Shown piece after piece: positions 58,384 to 64,000 of a stretch of 64,000 bases of DNA. Position 1 is the first letter of the stretch, and the number at the start of each line of letters is the position of its first letter. Under the pieces are notes generated by a model. The model did no database searches, was not told where the DNA came from, and saw nothing but the letters and a program-made list of their open reading frames with translations. The DNA lies in contig JACRCX010000047.1 in the NCBI GenBank assembly GCA_016218815.1, forward strand, positions 1 to 64,000, in the 5' to 3' direction. A program made the position numbers and the translations under genes. This stretch comes from Deltaproteobacteria bacterium (GTDB taxonomy: Bacteria; Myxococcota_A; Polyangia; DRWM01; JAAZOP01).

Positions 58384-59475
58384 ATGAAGACAAGAGCGGC
58401 CGTCGTCGAGATGAAGGATGGACCATTCGTGTTCCGGGACATCGAGATGGACGCGCCACGATCGGGCGAGATCGTCGTTCGAGTCGCGGCGACCGGAATC
58501 TGCCACACGGATGCGCACATTCGGTCCCAGGGTTACGAGACACCGCTTCCCTTCGTGCTCGGCCACGAGGGAGTGGGCGTCGTCGAGAACGTCGGGAGCG
58601 ACGTGACGACCGTCGCACCAGGCGACCGCGTCATCCTGTCGTTCCCGTCGTGCGGACGATGCAACCACTGCCTCGGCGGGCACCCCGCGTACTGCGACGA
58701 CAACTTGCGCTTGTCCTTCGGCGGCGCACGCCTCGACGGCTCGAACGCCTACCACGGCGTCCACGGGCACTTCTTCGGCCAGTCGTCGTTCGCCACGTAC
58801 TCGATCGCGAACGAGCGCAACACCGTGAAAGTGGCCGACGACGTTCCGCTCGAGCTGCTCGGGCCGCTTGGTTGCGGGCTGCAGACCGGCGCGGGCGCCG
58901 TGCTCAACTCGCTCCAGGTGCCCACCGGAGCGAGCATCGTCGTCCTCGGTGCCGGCGCCGTGGGCCTCGCCGCGGTGATGGCGGCTCGGGTCGCGGGCGC
59001 AGATCCGATCGTCGCGGTCGACATCCATGACGAGCGTCTGGAGCTCGCGCGCAGTCTGGGAGCCACGCACGTCGTGAACGGAAAGAGAGAGGACACGAGG
59101 GCGCGCATTCTCGAGATCACTCGACGTGGCGCGAACTACATCGTCGATCTCACCGGATCGCCGAAGATGCTCGGAATGGCAGTCGAGGCGCTCGCGCCGA
59201 CAGGCACCGCCGCGCTGGTCGGCGCGGCGCACCACGGCACGCAAGCGTCGATCGACATGGCCTCGCTCCTCAACGGCCGGATCGTCCGCGGTGTGGTCCA
59301 GGGTGACGCGGTACCGCAACTCTTCATCCCGAAGCTGATCGCCCTCTACCGAGCCGGCAAGTTCCCGTTCGACCGGCTGATCCGGTTCTACGAGTTCGAG
59401 GACATCGAACGCGCGTTCGAGGACTCGAAGCAGGGCCGCACGATCAAGCCCGTCCTTCGCATCGCGAAGCACTGA
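58384..59475 (+). CDS. Zinc-dependent alcohol dehydrogenase (MDR family)
   Basis: 363 residues. Catalytic zinc ligands in TGICHTDAH and GHEGVGVVE, structural zinc in CGRCNHCLGGHPAYC near 92, NAD motif VVLGAGAVGLAAVMAAR near 182. Aryl/benzyl-alcohol dehydrogenase-like, oxidising an alcohol to an aldehyde with NAD(P). AAAGGAAG precedes the ATG. Together with the preceding reductase the two form a redox pair whose codon use is somewhat less extreme than neighbours, a hint of transfer. Confidence 0.9.
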   Translation: MKTRAAVVEMKDGPFVFRDIEMDAPRSGEIVVRVAATGICHTDAHIRSQGYETPLPFVLGHEGVGVVENVGSDVTTVAPGDRVILSFPSCGRCNHCLGGHPAYCDDNLRLSFGGARLDGSNAYHGVHGHFFGQSSFATYSIANERNTVKVADDVPLELLGPLGCGLQTGAGAVLNSLQVPTGASIVVLGAGAVGLAAVMAARVAGADPIVAVDIHDERLELARSLGATHVVNGKREDTRARILEITRRGANYIVDLTGSPKMLGMAVEALAPTGTAALVGAAHHGTQASIDMASLLNGRIVRGVVQGDAVPQLFIPKLIALYRAGKFPFDRLIRFYEFEDIERAFEDSKQGRTIKPVLRIAKH

Positions 59476-59816
59476 GCTCCGGCGACCGCGACGAGCCGGT
59501 CGACCTCCGCAGCGCCGCAGCGCGCGGTCTCGAAGCCGTCGTTGCTCGCTCCTGCTCGCGACGCTCTGACGACGGCAGGGCTGGCCGCGGTCCTCTCGGA
59601 ACTGATCGGCCGCGAAACCCGCTCCGTCGCGGACGAGAGCGCCATCCCCGAGGTCGCCCGGCGGTTGCCGGGGTTCGCGCAGAGGTCGCGGGAGTTCGAC
59701 GAGCGCGGCACGGACGCCTTCCTCCCGGGCCTGCGTGCGCTGCTCCCGGACTGGGAGTCCTTCGAGTCCTTCCTGCGCCGCACCGGCTGGGCCGCGTCGC
59801 CGGCCTGGATCCCGCC
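59476..59816 (+). other. Spacer with coding-like remnant
   Basis: 341 bases with no intact gene. From TTG 59542 a plus frame is coding-like (LAAVLSELIGRETRSV, EVARRLPGFAQRSREF, LLPDWESFESFLRRTGW) with strong GC3 bias, but it runs without a stop into the antisense of the response regulator. A 3'-truncated gene remnant is the best guess; the family was not recognised. Confidence 0.3.
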
Positions 59817-60299
59817 CTACTCGAAGGCGTGCGGCCGGGACTCAGCCGCCGCGGAGCCTCCCAACGGCGGCGCGTACGCGCCCGGCGTGGCCTCGACCGC
59901 CGAAACCAGCTCCTCGGCCACGAACGGCTTGGACAGGAAGGCCGGGGGCCGGGCCCCGGACGCCGGGTCCCCGCGCACCACCTCCTCTCCGCTCATCAGG
60001 ACCACCGCCAGGTCCGGGCGGCAGGTCGACAGGTGCCGCGCCAGCGCGCGGCCGTCGCCGTCCGGAAGGTGCACGTCCGTCACCAGGACGTCGGGCGCCC
60101 GCGGATCGAGCCAGAAAATGAGGAGCGCCTCGCGAACCGAGCCCACCGCGCGCACGCCGTGGCCGCCGGCCGTGAGTACGCGCTCCGCCATCCCCCGCAC
60201 CCCCGCGTCGTCCTCCACAAGCAGCACTCGACGGCGGTTCCACGTCGTGGCGGACGCGCCTGCCGCCGCGAACCACTCCCGGACAACCGATTCTGCCAT
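59817..60299 (-). CDS. Single-domain response regulator
   Basis: 160 residues from ATG 60299 with GAGAGGTCG upstream. Receiver domain: acidic pair in RVLLVEDDAGVRG, phospho-acceptor Asp in VLVTDVHLPDGDG, Ser in VVLMSGEEV, Lys in AFLSKPFVAEELV, all present. No output domain; the ends are disordered. The partner histidine kinase is not in the window. Confidence 0.85.
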   Translation of the reverse strand: MAESVVREWFAAAGASATTWNRRRVLLVEDDAGVRGMAERVLTAGGHGVRAVGSVREALLIFWLDPRAPDVLVTDVHLPDGDGRALARHLSTCRPDLAVVLMSGEEVVRGDPASGARPPAFLSKPFVAEELVSAVEATPGAYAPPLGGSAAAESRPHAFE

Positions 60300-60480
60300 C
60301 TTCGACCTCTCGACCGCGCTCGCCCCGGCCTCGCCGGCCGGGCGGGCGCGGCATCGCCGGCCGCCTGCGGGCCCGGCCGCCGCCGCCATCCGTGGCGGTG
60401 GGCGACCGGGCCCGCCGCTGCCGCATCCGGCACCGGAGGCCTTGCGGCGCTCCGAAGCCGCACTCGGAACGACGGAAACG

Positions 60481-60888
60481 TCAAACGTGCTTCGCAGGCG
60501 GACCGCGGGCGGAGTCGAGCGAGTTCAGTCGATAGTGCCGGATGTATGTGAAACGCTCGACCCGCGACGAGAACACCCGAGTGGGCGCGGTCCCGGCGGA
60601 GTCGAGCGCAGGCCTGGCGACGAGGCGCGCGAGACGCGACGTCCCGTGCGCCCCGGTCGTTTCCGGTTCGTCGTCGTCGGTGTCGCCCACCAGACCGTCG
60701 GGCAGCGTGGTCCGGGGCGACAAGTCGTGGAACGCCGAACTCGGGAACCCCGACCGAGCGTCGTCGAGCGTTCGCGCCGCTGCCTCGTCCGGGGCGGCGA
60801 CGGCCGCGGCGTACGCCGCCGCCAACCAGACGCAACGCCCCGGAAGGCGGGGCGAACGGGCGAACGCGATGGTCGTTCGGTCCCTCAT
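60481..60888 (-). CDS. Hypothetical protein
   Basis: 135 residues. A basic start and a hydrophobic segment (CVWLAAAYAAAVAAP) look like a signal peptide. The rest (SSAFHDLSPRTTLPDGLVGD, VERFTYIRHYRLNSLD) matches nothing I recognise. No good ribosome site. Could be a short secreted protein or spurious. Confidence 0.4.
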   Translation of the reverse strand: MRDRTTIAFARSPRLPGRCVWLAAAYAAAVAAPDEAAARTLDDARSGFPSSAFHDLSPRTTLPDGLVGDTDDDEPETTGAHGTSRLARLVARPALDSAGTAPTRVFSSRVERFTYIRHYRLNSLDSARGPPAKHV

Positions 60889-60985
60889 CGCGAGGCTTCA
60901 ACACCCGTGCCCGCGCGGTTCTTCCCGGTGGCCGGGCCGATCCGGGTCCGGTGTCGCCGCCGTTTGTCCCGGCGCTGCCCGCCCG

Positions 60986-61885
60986 TCACCCCGCCGGGAC
61001 GAGCAACAGCGGCAGGCGCGTGCGCCGGTAGACGCGATCGGCGACGCTGCGCGCCCAGAAGGCACCCATCCCCTTGCGGCCGTGGGTCCCCAATACCACG
61101 AGGTCGGTGGGGCGATCTTGCGTCGCGCGGACGATGCTCGTCGCAGGATCCCCGCGCGTCACCTCGACGATCGCCTCCACACCGCGCGCCGCCAGCCCCT
61201 CGCGGACCGCCGCCAGCGCCTCCTCGGCCTGCACCGTCGCGATGTCCAGCATCGCGGCCGTCGTGCGCGGCAGCAGCAGCCCGCCGGCGACATCTTCCCC
61301 GGCGAGCGTGCCGCGCGTCGGAACCACCCGCAGCAGCCGGATCGAGGCGCCGAAGGCCCGGGCCAGCGTCTCGGCCGGGGCCAGAGCGGCCGCGTGCTCC
61401 GGCCGCTCGTCCAGCGGCACCAGCAGCCGGTGGAGCTCGAAGTCCGGCGCCGGCCCCGCGGCGGAGGCGCGCACGACGAGCACCGGGGCCCGGCCGTGCG
61501 CGAGAACCTGCTGGCCGACGGGCCCCGATACCAGGTCGCGCAGCCCGCCGCGGCCGTGCGCGCACAGGACGACCAGGTCCCGGCCCAGCTCGCGGATGTG
61601 CTCCGCGATCCCGCGCGCCACGTCGGTCGTCGCCTCGGCGTGCACGTGCTGCTGCACCTCCCCGCCCGCCGGAAACACCCGCGCCGCCAGCTCCGCCAGG
61701 TAGGCCTTCGCACGCTCTGCGTCCCGCAGATGGCTTTCCCCGTGAACCCGGGACGGCGCCCCACGCTCGATCACGTGCACCAGCGCCACGGAAGCACCGA
61801 GCCTCTCCGCCAGGCGGGCGGCGACCGGAACCGCCGCCTCGGCCAGGGAGGAGCCGTCCAAAGGCACGAGCAGGTTGCGGAACAT
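60986..61885 (-). CDS. Tandem-domain universal stress protein
   Basis: 299 residues with two Usp domains. Domain 1 starts RNLLVPLDGSSLAEAAVPVA and has VLCAHGRGGLRDLVSGPVGQ; domain 2 starts RLLVPLDERPEHAAA and has VVLGTHGRKGMGAFWARSVA. The GxxG ATP-type loops are present in both, so nucleotide binding is likely. It starts 3 bases after the Nramp transporter stop, in one operon. Confidence 0.92.
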   Translation of the reverse strand: MFRNLLVPLDGSSLAEAAVPVAARLAERLGASVALVHVIERGAPSRVHGESHLRDAERAKAYLAELAARVFPAGGEVQQHVHAEATTDVARGIAEHIRELGRDLVVLCAHGRGGLRDLVSGPVGQQVLAHGRAPVLVVRASAAGPAPDFELHRLLVPLDERPEHAAALAPAETLARAFGASIRLLRVVPTRGTLAGEDVAGGLLLPRTTAAMLDIATVQAEEALAAVREGLAARGVEAIVEVTRGDPATSIVRATQDRPTDLVVLGTHGRKGMGAFWARSVADRVYRRTRLPLLLVPAG

Positions 61886-61888
61886 CGC

Positions 61889-63217
61889 TCACCCTCCCTG
61901 GAACGTCCGCAGCAGGAGATAGATGTTCAAGCCCACGATCAGGGTCGCCACGAGGCTCGCCGCCGCCGTCGTCAGGCGCCGGTTGACCAGCACCCCCATC
62001 GCCTTGCGATCGGCCGTGAACCAGACCAGCGGGATCAGCGCGAACGGGATGCCGAAACTCAGCACGACCTGGCTGAAGACCAGCGTGCGCGTCGGGTCTA
62101 GGCCCATCCAGATCACGATCACCGACGGCACCATCGTCACCAGGCGCCGCACCCAGATCGGGATCTTGCGGCGCAGGAACCCCTGCATGATCACCTGGCC
62201 CGACATCGTGCCCACCGCCGACGACGACAGCCCGGAGATGAGCAGCGACACGGCGAACACCCACTTCGCGGCCGATCCGAGCAGCGGTTCGAGCGTGACG
62301 TGCGCCTGCTCGATCGAGCCGACGTGGGTCAGGCCGTGGGCGTGGAACGTCGAGGCGGCCATGACCAGCATCGCCGCGTTGACCAACCCCGCCATGCCCA
62401 TCGCCAGCAGGACGTCGATCACCTCGTAGCGGAACAGCCGCTTGAGCTGCACGGGATCCCGCACCACCACCCGGCCCTGCGTCAGCGCGGAGTGGACGTA
62501 GATGACGTGCGGCATGACGGTGGCGCCCAGGATCCCCGTGGCCAGGAGCACGCTCTCCGCCCCGCGGAACTGCGGCACGACCGCGTGGTGCAGCACCATG
62601 CCCCAGTCCGGCTGGTCGAAGATCGTCTCGATGATGTAGCAGAGCGCGATCGCCCCCACCATCGCCGTGATCACCGCCTCGAGCGGCCGGAAGCCGTAGC
62701 GCTCGAGCCCGAGGATCAGGAAGGTGGCGACCCCGGTGGCCAGCGCCGCCACCCACAGCGGCGTGCCGGTAAGGAGGTACAGGCCGAGCGCCGCGCCGAG
62801 GAACTCGGCCAGGTCCGTGGCCATCGCCACCCCCTCGGCCAGCACCCACATCGTCCAGACCACCGACCGGGGGAACCGGTCGCGGCAATGCTCCGCGAGG
62901 TTCCGGCCGGTCGCAATGCCGAGCTTGGCGGAGAGCGACTGGATCAGCATCGCCATCAGGTTGCTGACCACGACGACCCAGACCAGCAGGTAGCCGAACT
63001 GCGCGCCCCCCTGGATGTTCGTCGCGAAGTTCCCCGGGTCCATGTAGGCGACGCTCGCGATGAACGCGGGCCCCAGGAACGGGAGCAGCCGGCGCACGCC
63101 CGTGCGCCCGCCCGAACCGTCGAGCACTCCCTTGGCCGCCGCAATCGTGGACACGTCGCCCGGCCGAACCTCGACCGCAGACGTATCGTTCCCCTCCGCC
63201 GGCCCGCCCGTACTCAT
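61889..63217 (-). CDS. mntH: Nramp-family divalent metal transporter
   Basis: 442 residues with about eleven membrane helices. Metal-site motifs: YMDPGNFATN near 58 in helix 1 and ATVMPHVIYVHS in helix 6, with the conserved Met. Proton-coupled Mn(II)/Fe(II) uptake is the known family role. A leaderless promoter (TTGCCG/TATTGT) ends 7 bases before the ATG. Co-transcribed with the universal stress protein gene. Confidence 0.94.
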   Translation of the reverse strand: MSTGGPAEGNDTSAVEVRPGDVSTIAAAKGVLDGSGGRTGVRRLLPFLGPAFIASVAYMDPGNFATNIQGGAQFGYLLVWVVVVSNLMAMLIQSLSAKLGIATGRNLAEHCRDRFPRSVVWTMWVLAEGVAMATDLAEFLGAALGLYLLTGTPLWVAALATGVATFLILGLERYGFRPLEAVITAMVGAIALCYIIETIFDQPDWGMVLHHAVVPQFRGAESVLLATGILGATVMPHVIYVHSALTQGRVVVRDPVQLKRLFRYEVIDVLLAMGMAGLVNAAMLVMAASTFHAHGLTHVGSIEQAHVTLEPLLGSAAKWVFAVSLLISGLSSSAVGTMSGQVIMQGFLRRKIPIWVRRLVTMVPSVIVIWMGLDPTRTLVFSQVVLSFGIPFALIPLVWFTADRKAMGVLVNRRLTTAAASLVATLIVGLNIYLLLRTFQGG

Positions 63218-63224
63218 TCGGCGC

Positions 63225-63253
63225 ACAATAAGAACAAGTCCGGCTTTCGGCAA
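63225..63253 (-). promoter_or_regulatory. Leaderless promoter of mntH
   Basis: Minus strand: TTGCCG (63253-63248), 17-base spacer, TATTGT (63230-63225), then 7 bases to ATG 63217. No Shine-Dalgarno. Predicted start of transcription falls next to the ATG. Confidence 0.5.
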
Positions 63254-63286
63254 CACCCCACCCCGGAGACGCGGGGGCCCTGGCCG

Positions 63287-64000
63287 TCAGCGGCGCCGGC
63301 GCCGCGCGAAGCCGGCCGCGAGCGCGGCGCCCGACGCCAGGGCGAGCGCGACGGGGACCGGACCCCCGGCGGCCCGGCACCCGCAGCCGCCGCCGTCACC
63401 GCCCGCGGGTACGACGTCCGGCGGCAGCTCCTCGTCGGCCCACGGAGTCGCGATCGCCACACTGCCGTCGGTCGGGCCGACGTCGATCGCGAACGGCGCC
63501 CCCGGATCGTCCGGATCGAATTCGATGGCGCCACGGTCCAGCGCCGCGCCCTTCCGCCCGTCGTCCAGCCGAAACTTCGCCAGGAGGGCCACGAGCACCT
63601 CGGGCAGCGGACCGCCCGTGTCCACCGCAAGCGTGCTCGCCGCCGTCAGCCGGAAGTCCTGCCACGAGCCGTCCGAGACGGCCGGATCGTAGCCCGCGAA
63701 CAGCGGGTCCCCCTCCCGTCCGTCCGACTCCAGCCCGATCGCCTGGACGTCGCCCAGCCCCGGCAGCTCGCGGTACCCGCTCCCGTCGACGTGCCCCGCC
63801 ACGATCCCCGGCGAATGGCTCGGCCACGCCTCGTACCCGACCAGGTGGAAGAGGTCGTGGTCCAGCTCGACCTCGCCCCGCAGGATGCGCTCGTCGCCGA
63901 CCGCGACCGCGAAACGCTGGAGGTGGACGAAGATGTTGTTGACCGCGTGGAAGTCCGTGTTCGCGTCGGACAACGCCGCGCGGATGCCCAGGTCGAATCC
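63287..64000 (-). CDS. Secreted parallel beta-helix-like protein with MYXO-CTERM tail (C-terminal part)
   Basis: The last 237 residues; the start lies beyond base 64000. FVHLQRFAVAVGDERILRGE, HDLFHLVGYEAWPSHSPG, GDPLFAGYDPAVSDGSWQDF and RLTAASTLAVDTG look like the end of a right-handed beta-helix. GGGCGCRAAGG, a hydrophobic segment and FARRRRR form a clear MYXO-CTERM. A surface-anchored enzyme or adhesin, function unknown. Confidence 0.8.
   Translation of the reverse strand, partial: GFDLGIRAALSDANTDFHAVNNIFVHLQRFAVAVGDERILRGEVELDHDLFHLVGYEAWPSHSPGIVAGHVDGSGYRELPGLGDVQAIGLESDGREGDPLFAGYDPAVSDGSWQDFRLTAASTLAVDTGGPLPEVLVALLAKFRLDDGRKGAALDRGAIEFDPDDPGAPFAIDVGPTDGSVAIATPWADEELPPDVVPAGGDGGGCGCRAAGGPVPVALALASGAALAAGFARRRRR

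Noticed and set aside
59542..61986. An 814-codon plus-strand frame
   Set aside because: Only the first about 85 codons are coding-like; the rest is antisense to the response regulator and universal stress protein genes.

Overview
The window looks like part of a chromosome from a member of the Myxococcota (former Deltaproteobacteria), most likely an uncultured lineage. The DNA is very GC-rich. Three proteins end in a MYXO-CTERM-type tail (Gly-Cys-x-Cys, one hydrophobic segment, Arg cluster). There are MopE-type Cys/Asp repeats, Cys-rich myxobacterial repeats, a Ser/Thr kinase, and about 17 lipoproteins that carry long Asp/Ala/Glu-rich linkers right after the lipobox. No rRNA, tRNA, transposase, integrase or CRISPR array was recognised.

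Layout. 1-6.6 kb: the start of an ABC ATPase, a twin palindromic operator with a frameshifted gene behind it, a serpin lipoprotein, a membrane protein of the spermidine-synthase type, and a lipoprotein. 6.7-12.3 kb (minus strand): a SurA-like isomerase, a small lipoprotein, a SecD head-domain lipoprotein and Tex. 12.5-24.3 kb: extracellular MopE/pre-peptidase-type lipoproteins, a MYXO-CTERM phosphoesterase and glutamine synthetase. 24.3-30.5 kb: a Pro-rich lipoprotein, a CapA-like protein and a Tol cluster (tolQ-tolR-tolA-like-tolB, no pal seen). 30.5-32.1 kb: pyrR-pyrB. 32-41 kb: three lipoproteins, a toroid protein, a methyltransferase and a TrxB-like flavoprotein. 41.5-44.5 kb: a radical SAM/SPASM enzyme fused in frame to a lipobox plus seven YG[FI]PD repeats, followed by a FadL/OmpP1-type outer membrane protein. 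44.7-49.7 kb: secreted esterase, GH5 glycosidase and a DNRLRE/MYXO-CTERM protein. 49.8-54.4 kb: PfkB, TPR, HEAT-like and methyltransferase genes. 54.5-64 kb: a Cys-rich lipoprotein, a Ser/Thr kinase, gene remnants, two oxidoreductases, a response regulator, a universal stress protein with an Nramp transporter, and a partial MYXO-CTERM protein.

Two themes stand out. First, the radical SAM-lipoprotein fusion at 41.5-43.0 kb is the best candidate for an undescribed system: maturase and probable substrate lie in one reading frame. Second, the spacers hold at least seven families of short interspersed repeats. Several families show one fixed orientation on the plus strand. Some copies run into genes, where they form signal-peptide n-regions, a loop insertion in a membrane protein, and possibly a promoter -35 box.

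Several genes lack a Shine-Dalgarno sequence and instead have a TAnnnT -10 hexamer (TAGCAC in pyrR) 6-8 bases before the start codon, which suggests leaderless transcription. All functional calls come from reading the sequence; no database search was run.
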